Positions 1 through 12,354 of a DNA stretch of 64,000 bases are shown here, piece after piece; the first letter of the stretch is position 1; each line of letters begins with the position of its first letter. The stretch spans positions 30,349 to 94,348 of the forward strand of contig JAKSYS010000181.1 of the NCBI GenBank assembly GCA_022925895.1. The letters run 5' to 3'. This DNA comes from Fragilaria crotonensis (Eukaryota > Bacillariophyta > Fragilariophyceae > Fragilariales > Fragilariaceae). Position numbers and translations under genes: made by a program. The notes under the pieces are model-generated. The model ran no database searches. It saw only the letters and a program-made list of their open reading frames with translations, and was not told where the DNA came from.

Positions 1-1338
1 TCTCGGCAGTTCGAGGGAGCCCTGTGTGTGTTTGTCCTCAAGCCCGCGTTAGTCATGCGGAGAAATGAAATCAGGATTCCTGGTTCGAGGGCATACGGAT
101 CCCATTAGAATGAACTGAAGTGACGTTAATTATGACGTCACATTACCGCACTACCTAATGTGATACAATACTGCAATAAGACAGTAACATATGGAGAGCA
201 ATACAGTACTGTAGCCGTATGCTGAGGTATGTGTTTCGGTCGTCGGACATCTTGCCTCTTCGGTTGTGACTAGATTCGCGAACGCAACATATGAACTTAC
301 GTGGTACAGACATTCAAAGAGGAGTAGACCTACAATACACTATATGAAGTATGAACACTTTCAGTTTTCAGTGCTCATACGGAACATTTCTGGAATTCGC
401 GTGAGAAGGCTAATACGAGGGTGAGACAAACTGTACGAGCAGTGAGCAGTGTGTTAACACTTCGTGCAGGATAATCCGACAGTATACTCATTTACGAAGT
501 AAAGGAGTATTGAACCCTTATGGAATTGTTGTACTCGAGTACTCCATCATGAGTTCTTGATCAAACCTCGAAACTCAAATGGTATCGTTCTCACTGCTGA
601 CTATGGGTCTGTGTTGATCTCACTTCTGCCTCCCGACACCACAATCAAATGCCTGTGCCTAGGGGTAGGCCTCTAGGCGGTACAAAGTGGGTTGGAAGTC
701 AATCCAGCCCAGAGGGCGACGTATAGCAATTGACGATGATCACCTCTCTCGCCACTACATCCGCTGGGCCGTCATCGGAGGCATTTTTAACTACTCGGAG
801 TACGCCGTATCATGCACCGAATGGCATCATCACCAGGATCTCTGACAGCGTCATTTTCAACCAAGCTCAAGTCTCTAGAAAAAAGCGAAGGCTTCTCGGC
901 GTAGGTCCCAATTCCGCTGCACCGAAAACGCGAAGGCACAACTCTCGTGTTGGTTCCAAAAGCGAACTCCTGACAAGACCCGAATTGTCGTTGCGATGGA
1001 TTCGCATTAGGCATCGACGATTAGTTCTGTTTCTCTACCAAACCTAAGACCTCTCAAGGGTTTCTTCGGCAATCAGTATGTTAACGCGAAGTCAAAAATC
1101 AACTTTTGGTCTCAACGCGAGCTAGGGTATCTACTTTCGCCTTCCTCGGTCAATGAGAATCATTAGGCGCTTCGCAATATGAATACATGAAGCTGTATTC
1201 TTGTTGCGAGTGTTGAAAGGGGATCCGAAGAACAACTGCAAAATGCGAAGGGCATCATGTTGGTCGAAACGAAATCTGCATTATACTCCTAGTTGGTACT
1301 TCTCACAAAATAACTACACCGTATATTGACATAATCAA
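1..1338. other. Left-edge intergenic DNA, no recognisable gene
   Basis: No open frame here resembles a known family. The longest are about 105 codons (730-1047, +) and 75 codons (787-1014, -), and they overlap each other, as chance frames do. The last 100 bases before 1339 would hold the promoter of the CHRD-like gene. Nothing else is supported. Confidence 0.4.
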
Positions 1339-2287
1339 ATGAAGACACTTGCTATCATCCAACTCCTTTCAACGGCGCCGTTCGCGGCCGCCGGTCTGCG
1401 TGGCGCTCGAACGTTGGCCTTCAGCGAAAGGAAGGTCACCACCTTTCATGAAGTCAAGCTGACACCCGAGAACGTGAGGCCTCCGAACCTGGGCGCAGAT
1501 AATGCCAGTGGAGTCGCCACAGTCCAACTTGACTACAACGAGCTTCGCCCGGAAGCAAAGTGGAAGATTTGCATTCAAGCTGACGTTCATGGCTTTACTC
1601 CCGACAAGTTGTACATTAAAAAAGCGCTCATCGATAAGAGTGTGGAATCAGCGGTTGTCGATTTTTCCGGTATGCTTAGCGACATTGATCCATACTTCGA
1701 TGGTTGCATCAAAGTCGCCGAAACCGAATTCAACCAAATCCTAGAAAATCCGGTAAGGCGGCAGAACGCATCACTCAGTTCCTTGCTCACTCATATAAAT
1801 CCACACGTCTCGCTGACACTTAATCCCTACTTGCCAGAACCTCTACTATGTAGAAGCCCTTATTGCAGAGGCACCGACTGCTCTCAACGAACATGGCGTT
1901 CGTGGTCAACTTGTCCACGAATTCTCCGTCCAAATCAAAGCCTCTTCTAAGGCGAAGGCAGCAAATATTGCTTTGGCAGACGTGCACGGAGAATCTACAA
2001 TTTCATTCGAAAAAGGTGGCGCAGTGGTTTGTATTGACGCCAAAATCGAGGGCTTTGATCCTTCGCTTGCTCAGATTCGCGGTCCTTCGAAGTTCAACCA
2101 AATGATTCTTGACTTCTCCAATAAGAAGCTCGGATCTGGTCGATTCAACGGATGCAGTACACTGTCTCAGCTTTCCACTTCCTCCAGTACCGTAAAGAGT
2201 ATTCTCCAAGACCCAACTGAGTATACCTTTTTTTTCCAAGACTCCAACCACATTATCCAGGTTCGGTTGGACAATGTTATCGTGTAG
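1339..2287 (+). CDS. Secreted protein with two CHRD-like units
   Basis: Two exons (1339-1752, 1838-2287) give about 287 residues; the 85-bp phase-0 intron runs GTAAGG to TTGCCAG. The N-terminus is a signal peptide (MKTLAIIQLL, then Ala-rich). The first unit fits the CHRD (chordin) domain. It has VKLTPENVRPP near the start and a Gly/Ala/Val strand after it. Its end, NPNLYYVEALI followed by VRGQL, matches the usual NP-x-x-YYV ... RGQL ending of the family. The splice joins NP to NLYY, which confirms the intron. A second, more diverged unit follows and ends with DPTEYTFFFQ. CHRD domains occur in secreted extracellular proteins of bacteria, algae and animals; the biochemical role here is unknown. 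The domain call is from motif recognition, not a profile search. Confidence 0.75.
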
Positions 2288-2489
2288 CTTGTAAGCTAAG
2301 TGAGGAGCAGGACACGGTGTGACATGGTGGATTTCAACAACAACTCGAAACATATATTATATTGTACCGGTCTGATGGGCGGCCGTTGGCCGCGTATGCA
2401 TATGTTGTACATAAATACGTTTTGTTCTGAATTCCTTTCTCCTACATGTAGTAGTAGTATACGACGTATGTGAAGAGAATTGTCAGAGT

Positions 2490-2625
2490 TAACAATGCAA
2501 CATATGTTGATATTGTTAGATTCAACAATACAATATCTTGTTATTGTTCGACTGACCAATACAATATATCGGTGACAATATATATTGCAATATATTGTAA
2601 TAATACAATCTATTGTTGCGCATCC
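2490..2625. repeat. AT-rich cluster of TATTG/CAATA inverted words
   Basis: About 130 bp contain many copies of CAATA and TATTG in both orientations, including near-palindromes around 2575-2600 that could fold into hairpins. It lies just upstream of the fucosidase gene. It may be a decayed miniature element or simple AT-rich sequence; I see no clear target duplication. Confidence 0.4.
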
Positions 2626-2629
2626 CTGT

Positions 2630-2684
2630 CTCAGAGTGCTCAAGCAGTACCAGTACTTGTACTCAGAGTGCTCAAGCAGTACCA
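2630..2684. repeat. 23-bp direct repeat, period 32
   Basis: The 23-bp word beginning CTCAGAGTGCTCAAGCAG occurs at 2630-2652 and again, identical, at 2662-2684. A 9-bp GTAC-rich spacer separates the copies. It lies 70-125 bp upstream of the fucosidase ATG, so it could be a duplicated promoter element, but that is a guess. Confidence 0.75.
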
Positions 2685-2755
2685 TTATATCGTTTGTCTA
2701 TTGGCTATGCTTGTCAACCGATGTTCAGCGTACTAGTACACTTTTCTACTCAGCA

Positions 2756-4076
2756 ATGGCGATAACGATAAAGATAGTGATATTGCTGTTCTTGGTTCTC
2801 GTTCCTCGTTCTCATGGCTACGAAGCAACTTGGGAATCACTCGACACTCGCCCTCTCCCCGCGTGGTACGATGATGCCAAGTTTGGAATCTTTTTGCATT
2901 GGGGCGTCTTTTCGGTTCCTGCCTACGGAAGCGAATGGTTCTGGGATTTGTGGCAAGGGTCCAACGCGCAGCCGAGGTACGCAGAATTCATCGCCAAGAC
3001 AGAGGGTCCTCGCTTTTCGTATCCCGACTATGCCCATCGCTTCGATGCAACGCTTTACAAACCTGACGAATGGGCACACATTTTTGCTCGAGCTGGTGCG
3101 CAATACGTGGTGTTGACTTCCCAAGCACCACGAGGGATACACCATGTGGGATTCGAGGGACATTCCTTCCACTTGGAATTGGAACGTCATGGATGTGGGT
3201 CCGAAACGAGATTTGTTGGGAGATCTGGCGAAGCAAGTCAAGAATAGCACATCCCCACAAACAAACAAGCGAATCAAATTCGGAGTCTACCATAGCATGT
3301 TCGAATGGTTCAACTTGCTTTATACGAGAGATCGTGAGAACAATTTTGCAACCAACGACTTTGTAACTCAAAAAACGATGCCTGAGCTCTACGATTTGGT
3401 CAGAAAATATGAGCCAGAACTCATTTGGAGTGATGGAGATTGGGAAGCCCACAGCGACTATTGGCAATCGACGGAATTCCTGGCCTGGCTCGCCAATGAA
3501 TCAAAAGTCAAGGATACCGTCGTCTGGAACGATCGATGGGGTAACGATGCTCTTTGTCACCACGGAAGTTTTCTCACCTGTAGTGATGGCTTTCGACCAG
3601 ACTCGCTTGTGCCCAAAAAGTGGGAGTGTTGCAATACAGTTGATCGTACGAGCTGGGGATTGAATCGAGACGCAAACATTGCTGACTTTCGTTCTACCCG
3701 GGAGTTGATTCATACCCTAATTTCGACGGTAGCTTTAAATGGAAACTTGCTGCTCAACGTTGGGCCGGCTGCGGATGGAACGATCCGTCCTGCCTTTGTC
3801 GATCGTTTGCTAGGCATCGGAGAGTGGCTCGAAGTCAACGGTGAAGCCATTTACGAGAGTCGACCTTGGTCAGTCACACAACGCGATGCGAACAACACAG
3901 TGTATTACACTCGACGAAACGACACTGTTTTTGCCATAGTAACAGCGTGGAAATCAGAACTGCACTTGGCCTCGCCGATTCCTTCGTCCTCTACCAGGGT
4001 GCGAATGCTTGGTGTTGGGGAGACTTGCAATGGAGGGCTCGGTCAACCGGCATGGTTGTATCAGTTCCTCCCTTAG
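2756..4076 (+). CDS. Alpha-L-fucosidase, GH29 (one frameshift)
   Basis: Hydrolyses terminal alpha-L-fucose from glycans; a signal peptide (MAITIKIVILLFLVLV) indicates the secretory route. The ATG at 2756 was chosen because it begins this signal. GH29 hallmarks: KFGIFLHWGVFSVPAYGSEW near the N-terminus, WNWNVMDVGPKRDL, and ELIWSDGDW, whose first Asp is the family nucleophile. NGNLLLNVGP and the IGEWLEVNGEAIY segment close the catalytic domain. The frame breaks in the CCC run at 3120-3122. One surplus base there removes the conserved SKHHEG motif, which is fully present in the next frame from 3123 on. Both halves otherwise match across the family, so this is a single-base insertion: a real recent mutation or an assembly error. 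About 440 codons in all, normal for the family. Confidence 0.9.
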
Positions 4077-4221
4077 CCCCGACACTATTCCCTGCCAATA
4101 TGCATGGGTATTGTCTCTCTCCGATCTAGACAATTCGAATGGTGGCAGCAAGGAGTCGAGTATTAAGTAAAGGCTAGTTTTACGTGTTTCATGAATTTTC
4201 ACTGCAAAGAATTCCTTCACC

Positions 4222-7200
4222 CTAACTCTGTTTACATTCTGGTTGGCCATCAGGGGCATTCGCGTTGTGCCTCGTAAGTTCCAACAGTGTGGGCCCCTCA
4301 GAGGACATCGAGGTGTTCAGATTCTCTCCCCTGTTGGACTTGCTAGGAACAAAGGAAACAGATTTCTTGGCGCTGGTGCTGTTCCAGTTTTGGCGGTTGC
4401 TTGGAGAAAGAACGTTCTGAGGAGTGGTTGGAGCCGAGGACTGAGGATCATACAAATCAAGCAATTGGCCACCATTCTCTTGGTCAACTTCATCTGAGGG
4501 ACCCAGAAGCAAGTTATCGGCGTATACCTCTTCCCCTGCTGTATGAAAGGACTGCTCGTGAATCGCGCTCGATTCCATGTTGCTTTGGTCCACCTGAAGT
4601 TCTGCACGTTGCAAAGCCAGATGTGCAGACGTCACTTCGTGCTTCAGCCGTTCCACCTCCTTTTCAAGCTCCCAGGAGCGCTGTTCAGCCTTTTGGACGT
4701 CAGTGATGGCAGCCGAGTTCTTCATCATGAGTTCTCGCTTTTCGTCGTTCATCGCTTGTAATTGCTCTTCATACTCCTCCCGTAATGCCGACAATGTTGA
4801 TCCGCTCACGCCGCCTCTTGAGTAAGGCATCCCTACTGACTCGCTGAAGTCAGCGTCGAACTCTTCAGAAATGCCACCAAGCGTACCAATCATACCAGGA
4901 GCGGCCATTTTCTTTTTGAGAGAACGATTCTCCTCGAGAACTGCATTGAATTCCTTCTGTAGCATCTCCAACTGATTCTGTGTTTTCCCATCTGCACCGT
5001 ACCGCCCACCAAGTTGCCTTCGATAACGCTCGTTCTCGTCGAGAAGATTGTTTTTTTCTTTCTCCAAGGTACGGATGGACTCTTCGAGTTGCTCAGTTTC
5101 ACCAGTCAGCTCGTTGATGCGTGACATTGAAAACTGAAGTTTATGTTTGTACGACGAAACTTTCGCACGGGTCTTGTGTTCGAATTCCTCCTTCTCCTTT
5201 CGAAAATCATATAGGGTTTGCTTCATGGCGTCGATCTCATCCTCTAACTCGCGAATGATCTCGTTGGCCTTACCTTTCGAGTCTTTCAGCATTCCCTTCC
5301 CCTTGGCGAGAAGCTTCTCTCGATCTTCTTCGGCTTGTTTCCTCAAGCTTTCGATTTCGATTGTGTATTCACGCTTTAGGTGTGCTATTCGCGTTTCGTA
5401 GTCAGATTCAGCGGCTTCTAAGCTGTGCGTCATCTTGAGCTTGAGCTCTTCAAAATCAGCCAAACTCTTTCGCTTGAGCTCTTCGTAATCAGCGTGCGAT
5501 TTTTCAATCTTTTTTCGGAAGGATACACGTTCCTCCTCTAACAACCGGTTCATATTCATTTGTAAGTCATCGAGTTCACGCCTTGCCTTTTCGTCCAGCG
5601 TGTCGCGAGTTTCGTTCAACATACATTCGGCGCTGATACGCTCTCCCTCACGCACTTGCTTTTCATGTTCAAGCTCGTGGACAAGACTTTCCTTAACTTC
5701 TTTCAACGTTGCAAGCTCTCCTCTCAGATCTTTCTCGCGATCAATAGTAGCATTCAAGTCAGACTTTGTGCTCTCGAATGCATCGAAAGTTAGATTCAAC
5801 TCGTTCTCAAATTCTGCACTTTTTTGCTGCTCTTCTTGCAATTTGACTTCCATCTCTTGGAGCTCTCCGTGAAGATTTTTTTCGCGATCTTGCGATTGAA
5901 TAAGCAGTTCTAAAGTTTCCGCAAGCTCAGCTTTCGTTTTGTTCCATTCTTCCAGACGCTCTTCGGATATAGTCAGATTCTCCTTGTTTTGGTTTGATAA
6001 ACTTTCGATGTCATCGCGGAGGCCCTTTTCACGTGATGTTGATTCAACAAGGAGAGCAATGTTTTTAGTTAATCCTTCTTTGGTTTCGTCGAGCTCTTGT
6101 TTCAAGGCAGTGACTTGCAGTCCCAATTCCTCCCATTTTCCTGTCCATTCAATAACTTCCTCCTTCAGGTCTTCCTCACGCTCTTGAGTCTCCTCCAACT
6201 CTATCACTGTTGATTCCAGCTGCTTCTTCGTTGACAGATACTGATCTTTGAAACGATCTGACAGTCGCTGAATGTCATCTAACTTCTCCTCAAGACGCTG
6301 CACATTGTCTTCACTGCGTCTGGCAGCAAATTCTCTGAGCTGTTCGTTTTCATTTCTCAATCGAAGAAGTTCTTCCTTAACAATGGGATTCAGTTCACTG
6401 ATCCCTTCACCTACATTGGGACCATCGCAATCTACGTCCCTTCCTCAGACATCTTCTTGCGTAAGACCTCTGCCTCTTCTTGGAAGGAGCGAGCCCCACC
6501 AATCAGCTCTTCATGAGCACTGTTGAGACTCTTGCTAATTTCTGTTGCACGCTTCAAGTCTTCTTGACATTCGACGAGTTGAAATTCAGCCTCAACGGCG
6601 CGTGTCTTGTATTCTCCAACTGCCGACGAAGTGGTTGCATGGATTTGATTTCATTCTCCAAGCGCAGGCACTGCGCTACAGACGCGCTATGCGCTTCTTC
6701 TTCGCGTTTCAAACAATCCCTCAGGTCGGCCAGTTGCTCCAAGCGCTCACGGCACTTTCTCAGCTTTTCTTCGGTTTCTGCCAATTTCTCCTTGGAGTGT
6801 TCCAGTAGATCTAACTCATCACGTAGCTTTACGACTTCACGGTTCGCCTTTTGTTCTCTGTCTCGAATGTCTTGTAGTGCGTAAAGCTCCTCGCGAAGAG
6901 CAGCCAACTCCTTCTCATGCGCTTCGTTGGCTTCGTCCATTGAGCGCAAACTTTCCGATTCTACCTTCATCATGTCTCTCCGAACCCTCATTTCCAGCTC
7001 TTGCATCTTGATTGCTAGATTAGCCTCCCTATTAGTGCTGTTCTCCAAATCTATCATCAGACTCGCGTTCCTACGCCTGAGATCATCAATTTTTCTCTCC
7101 ATCGAAGGATCCATAGTCGGAGGAGAGAAGACACTGTGAAATGACGTCTGACTACCCGGCGATCTCCTTTTCCGCAATGGTGAGAATCCCGAAGGTGTTG

Positions 7201-8615
7201 CTGCCGTTTCTTCCAGACTTCTCCTTGATCCTATCGATGCGACTTCACTCCCATCGCTCTGTCGTGCAGTAAGCGGTGTCATGGTCGATGAAGAACGATT
7301 TTGTTCGACCACCGCCATCAAACACTGCTGTAGGTCTCGTGACAAACTCAAAATCTTTTCAACGTGCGCTTGACGTTCTCGACACCCATCTGAGATAGCA
7401 TAACATAAGAGAGCAGATAAAAGCGCTGTTTGACGATCATTCAACGACATTTCGGGGGTGCTGCATCGCCTAGCGAATGCTGGAGAGACAAGCGCAACAA
7501 CATTGTAAACTGCGCCCCAAACATCTTCAATAGTCGAGAAAGCCGGCGGGCTTGGCGGTTGTCCACAGAGATGCTCGGCAACGTGAAGAATTGCCCTGCG
7601 ACGATCAGGCGACATGGGTTAGCAAATCAATTCTGAAACACCCATATGAATGAGTCAACGAACTTACAAAGAAACTTTCATATTATCTAGAACCTCGAGA
7701 TTCGACAGAGAACCAAGGCCAGACATTTGAGGGAAAGTACGAATCCAACTAATGAGCGCCGTGAGTTCGATGTTGCTGGCCGTAGGTGCTTTTCTTGGTT
7801 CGGTTTGCGAACTGCGAATGGACGTGAAAGATCGACGAGGACGTGAAGGGGTCGACATTCGTGTGACGGATGAAAAGGAGTTATCCAGGTCGCGGCGTGA
7901 GCCGCTGCTCCTTGGTGTTTCGATCTCGTCTTGTTTTGGTCGAGTCGATTGCGGAGTCCTTATCGAAGAACGACTTGGTGATCTACCAGATGTCCTGGAG
8001 CGTGCTGGAGACTTTGTGGGTGTCTTGGAACGACTGGGCGATCTGCGCGGAGTTTTAGGAAACGCTTCGATCAGGGTCATCAAAGCATGTTGCATTTCCT
8101 TTGAAAGGCCCATAATGCGATTAATGTACGTGACCCTCTGCAAACAACCCTCGCCGATGGCAGTAGAAAGCAGACAAGAAACGAGGACGAATCTGAGCTC
8201 ACCCGGGACAAGTCTGCGACCAGCGATCTTCTGTAGCAACTTCGGGGTCGACAAGGCAGTGAAGATTTGCCCCCAAATTGCTTCCACCTCAATCGCTGCG
8301 TCGTCGTTCAGGGGCATCGCCAGTATTTCTTCGGTCACCCTCAACACGGCTCTAGTAGAGATGATGAATCAATTATCTTAGATCTGATACCTGCATACAT
8401 CGATCAAGCATTGAAAGAGAATCTTCTTTCGCAACTTACCTCGCGACAGGGGCCAAGGAAAGCCATTCAATGGAATCATAGTACGTTGGGTTTTCGGTAA
8501 GTGCGTCAAATTGCGGAAACGTTTTCAACCAGGCTATCAAGGAATCGACCTTGATACGATCGAACTCTGATGAGAGCAACCGATTGGGAGTCGATGACGC
8601 CTGTAAAGACGACAT
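4222..8615 (-). CDS. Long coiled-coil protein with duplicated Hook-like N-terminal domain
   Basis: I read three exons: 8615-8440, 8351-7668 and 7595 to the stop at 4222. The introns are 88 bp (8352-8439) and 72 bp (7596-7667), both phase 2. The first ATG is at 8615. The N-terminus has two similar units. Each starts with a Hook-type strand (LIAWLKTFPQ; LISWIRTFPQ), is followed by an intron and then by a helix beginning A-[VI]-L-R/H-V, and ends with a VSR/IMGLSKE- or ILSLSRD-type helix. A Ser/Pro/Arg-rich linker (about 7750-8050) separates them. From about 6950 to 4700 nearly everything is heptad coiled coil. Hook-family proteins link cargo to microtubules through such a domain plus coiled coil; that role is inferred. 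Two apparent one-base losses (about 6595-6605 and 6438-6442) break the frame, although coiled-coil codons continue in the shifted frame between them. Confidence 0.7.
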
Positions 8616-9245
8616 GATTGCCGCAATCAATCGAATGCGTGTATTTCAGAAGACAACACGAATTTGTCTGTTCACCATTTTGTGGGTATCGACGACCAAA
8701 AAAAACGACCGAAACGTGAATTCGGATGCATTCAAGGTGATGCCTACGGTAGATTTTTTACTATACTTGCAGTCAATAATATTTATTCAATGTTTAATAT
8801 ATGATATGTAGTCATTTGATTACATAAACACATAAACCCACTCACTGTACTGCACTCCAGTACCTTCAGCTGGTACTACTCCAGTGATGTTGCTGGCGTC
8901 AAGCACTGACGTACAACCTGGTACATGGACCGTACGACGTCTACTCGCGCACTGAAACTCTCGAAGGTCATTGAGTCATTGCGTTTGACACTTTGCCATG
9001 TGCCATGTGCCATGTGTGATATGTGTGTACTGTAGTACCAGGTAGCGTAGTACATATAGGGTATGATAAATGCTACAAGTATGACATGCTACGCTTGTAC
9101 TAGACCTACGACGATTCGAAATCCTGAAATCCTGAATCCTCGTCAAATCGTTTCACCAAACCGGTATCTGCCTGCAAGTAGTCGTACGGTAGGTCACAAG
9201 TCACAAGTCACAACACATAATAAATGTAGCTTCTCAGGATTCACC
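8616..9245. other. Divergent intergenic region with GTAC words
   Basis: This lies between the coiled-coil gene (-) and the MFS gene (+) and presumably holds both promoters. It contains several CCAGTAC/GTACCAGG words (about 8860-8960 and 9030-9055) and the short tandem repeat at 8994-9014. No gene is seen. Confidence 0.5.
8994..9014. repeat. Heptanucleotide tandem repeat (TGCCATG)x3
   Basis: Three perfect copies of TGCCATG in a row. A similar short array, TCACAAG in about 2.4 copies, lies at 9194-9210. Both are upstream of the MFS transporter gene. Confidence 0.85.
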
Positions 9246-10703
9246 ATGTCAGCATCTCTTGCCGTCCCGCAAACCACGATATCTATAGACGAAGCCATCG
9301 AGCGTTTGGGATATGGTCGCTTTCAGCTTCGTGTGCTCGTCGCTGCTGGCCTTTGCTTTGCCGCTGACGCAATGGAAGTCTTGTTATTGAGCTTCCTTGC
9401 GGTTGTACTTCAAGCAATCTGGGACCTAACCAGTCAGCAAACAGCCCTCCTCACGAGTATTGTCTTTGTGGGACAATTCGCGGGTACACTCACTTTGGGA
9501 CCATTGGGTGATAAGATTGGACGTCGTCCAGTGTTCTTGCTGTCCGCCCTTGTCATTGCAATATTCGGTCTGGCCACTGCGTTTTGCAATTCATTCACAG
9601 CGCTTGTACTGGTTCGCATGATGGTCGGATTTGGAGTTGGAGGACTACTAGTTCCCTTTGATATTCTCGCGGAACTCGTTCCTGTGGAGCATAGAGGACG
9701 AGATTTGGTCTTTATTGAGTATTTCTGGACTTTTGGCACGTTGCTCGTTCCCCTTGTGGCATTCTTGACGCTGGGAAACGAAGTGGACGACATTCACGAC
9801 AACCAGGATGGATGGCGCTACTTTGTCGCAATATGTGCGCTCCTGTCTCCTATCTGCAATTATTGGCACTTGTTTGGTGCCAGAATCGCCACGTTGGCTC
9901 TTGACGGTGGGTAAGGCCGACAAGGCCATGGAGATATTGAGGCAGGGAGCCGAGGCAAATCATAAGGACCCGTTCGTAGTCTTTCCCGAGGGAACTATGC
10001 TGAAAGCCGAACAACCTGAAGCATCTTCCATCAAGGATCTCTTTGATCCGGTGTGGCGCTGGATAACAGTTTGCCTCTGGACTGCTTGGGCTGGTTTTGC
10101 TTTCCTCTATTACGGAACCATACTGTCCACTACACTCATCTTTTCCAATTCACCCGATGATACCCAGACCAGCGATTCCTATACTTTTGACTACGGAGCT
10201 ATTTTCGTTTCCGGATCTGCTGAAGTCTTTGGGACGACCATTGCCATTTTCGCCATTGACCGTATCGGTCGCGTTCCGTTACAGGCCATTTCCTTTACGG
10301 TCGGAGGCATCAGCATCATGGTGCTCGCAATTTTAGCCAACGTACCCGAATCCCCCCGCGCTGCCTTGGTGACATTTGCCTTTGTTGCCCGAATGTTTAT
10401 GATGTCGGGCAACATTACGACATGGGTTGCCACCGCAGAGATTCTAACGACGGAGATCCGCACCACGGGCCATTCAGCAGCCAATGCGTGCGCCCGCATT
10501 GGGGGCTTTGTGCACCCTACTTGGTACAGCAATCAACTCCTCCCCTGGTGATTGGTGGTGTCATGCTGGGAATTTCACTATTAACCACCTTGGCAGTAAC
10601 GGGATTGCCAGAAACCAAGGGGAAGACACTTGGTTTGCACCCACATCATTATGATGTGACGCCAACATTGTCGAGTCAAGTTCCAGAAAGCGTTATGACT
10701 TGA
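9246..10703 (+). CDS. Major facilitator transporter, SVOP/SV2-like (two frameshifts)
   Basis: A 12-helix MFS permease of the SV2/SVOP/organic-cation-like group. The start at 9246 gives MSASLAVPQTTISIDEAIER followed directly by the first helix, which begins GYGRFQLRVL with AADAME inside, a typical SVOP entry. The MFS signature GPLGDKIGRRPVF lies in the loop between helices 2 and 3, with a second such loop (DRIGRVPLQ) in the C-terminal half. PESPRWLL follows helix 6 and PETKGKTL ends helix 12, as in sugar/organic-ion MFS proteins. The frame slips near 9845-9855 (one surplus base) and near 10506-10512 (one missing base). The two offset each other, so the last part returns to the original frame. 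The substrate cannot be told from sequence. Probably a working gene with sequence errors, otherwise a young pseudogene. Confidence 0.85.
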
Positions 10704-11047
10704 GGTCTCACATGAAAATGCCCAGCAAACTCTCCAATGCACTACGCCGCATTTTTTGACGCCTGCCGATTTCCCACGAAGTGGTTGATTGTTGTCTCAT
10801 CACTGATATGATGTTTTGAGAAAGGTGGTCTCGAGGTCATTTTTCATCTAATCCCTTGACAACTGCAAATAGTGATCCCATCGAATTCACCCAACCCACG
10901 TGACAAATACACTAAGAAGACTATGCATATAGAGCCCCGAGAATACAGTAACTACAAAAACTTTTGACCGCCCCTTGTACATCGTTTGCACGATGACATG
11001 GGGTCGGAACCTTTTCATGTTGCTTATGCGTAAGGGCTTTTACTTTC

Positions 11048-11766
11048 TTAGAGCATCTTCTTGATAAAAGTATTGATTTCCTCACCGCGAGCACCGGCTT
11101 CTCCACCCTCCATGAAATGTAGCATCTTGGTCTTGCGAGAGAATCCTCCTTGGGGTTGTTAAGCTTGAATGGCCACAAAAAGTTGTTGGCCTCTTTGAAG
11201 TGAGGTCCGACGGTGATGATTTCGTGCAACAAGTCCGGAACACAGTTAATTCCGAACTTGCCGAGGCCTTCTTCAATCACAGCATTCTCTCCGATTGGAA
11301 TGCGTTGCTTGTTGAGCTTTCCGAATCCACGCTTCAGAATCAACTTCTCAACGATAGAGCGTGATGGGTAACCGTATGTAACGTACGGCTCAATCAGACG
11401 AAGCATGCGGATAGTAGCTTCGTTGAGACGCACAAAGGTGGCGTTGTGCAATTGACGAAGGCGGAACAATTGCATCACCTTCTTGGCTTTTGGAGAAACT
11501 CCAATGGTACCACGGATACGGATGACAATGACGAGCTTTGGCTCCGCCGGAACGTAGAAACCTCCTTGTGCCTTGGCGGAACGACGATTGTCGACCTCGG
11601 CCTTTTCTTGTGCGGCGTATTCTTCAGCGTATTTCTTGGCCTTTTCCGTCCATTGAGCAACGTCGGAGATGGCTTTTGCCTCAGCAGCCTTGGAGGCTGC
11701 TTCACGGTCGGCAGTGATTTTGGCTTGTGTAGCCTGCTTCTTGAGAACTGATTCAGGAGTCTTCAT
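11048..11766 (-). CDS. RPL7: 60S ribosomal protein L7 (uL30), one frameshift
   Basis: Structural protein of the large cytosolic ribosomal subunit. From the ATG at 11766 it has the lysine/alanine-rich N-terminal helix of eukaryotic L7. The conserved core follows: KLVIVIRIRGT, FVRLNEATIRMLR, EPYVTYGYPS and LIxKRGFGK, then HEIITVGPHFKEANNFLWPF. At about 11147-11152 one G is missing from a G run just after LNNPK. In the restored frame the family's usual ending follows (GGFSRKTKMLHFMEGGxAG ... INTFIKKML), with the TAA at 11048-11050. The unshifted frame would run on for about 40 unrelated residues to 10921. An essential, highly conserved gene broken in this way points to a sequencing or assembly error. 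Confidence 0.95.
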
Positions 11767-12354
11767 GGTGAAAACGTAATCAGTGTTTTGGATATGATTG
11801 ACGGGGGTGGGGGACAGCGATGGTACATCCGTATTTGCTCACGTAGAACATCGTACAAATTATGCCTGGGCAAGTAGGAATGGTAAGCAGTAAAGTTAGT
11901 CCAATGATTCGTTTGATTTCACAACACCAGACAACCTTAGCTAGAACTAGAGTAGATATGTGGGCCCAATGTACGCGTGATTCTGTGCCTAGTTGTCACG
12001 TTATTGCTAGTAGTAGTACCTTTTGCAGTACACAGTAAACACATGTACAGCCGAGTAGGCCTAGTGTAGTTGTAGTTGCCAGTAGTATGATAGAGTCACT
12101 AAACTTTTTCCAAGGTCCAAACGCAAAAATTGCCCTGAATCAACGTGGATACAGAAATACCGCAGGAAGTTACCATATGGTTCGGTAGAGAATGTAGGAC
12201 TGCGAACCGCATGTCAAGTCCCAAGACGCCAGAGTTGTTTTTTGGCAAGTGCCAAGTCCCCAGTACAAGTACGCTGATAGAATGTCGTCGTCATCATGCA
12301 CGACCTCGGCCTCACGTGTTTGTCCTTTCATGAGTAGGATGAAATCATCATACG
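11767..12354. other. Intergenic, no gene seen
   Basis: This spacer holds the promoter side of RPL7 and the 3' side of the CDPK gene. It contains a cluster of GTAC words around 12000-12060. The only frames are short, and I could not recognise any RNA gene. Confidence 0.4.

Noticed and set aside
730-1047. 105-codon frame upstream of the CHRD gene
   Set aside because: Overlaps a comparable frame on the other strand, has biased low-information content and no family likeness.
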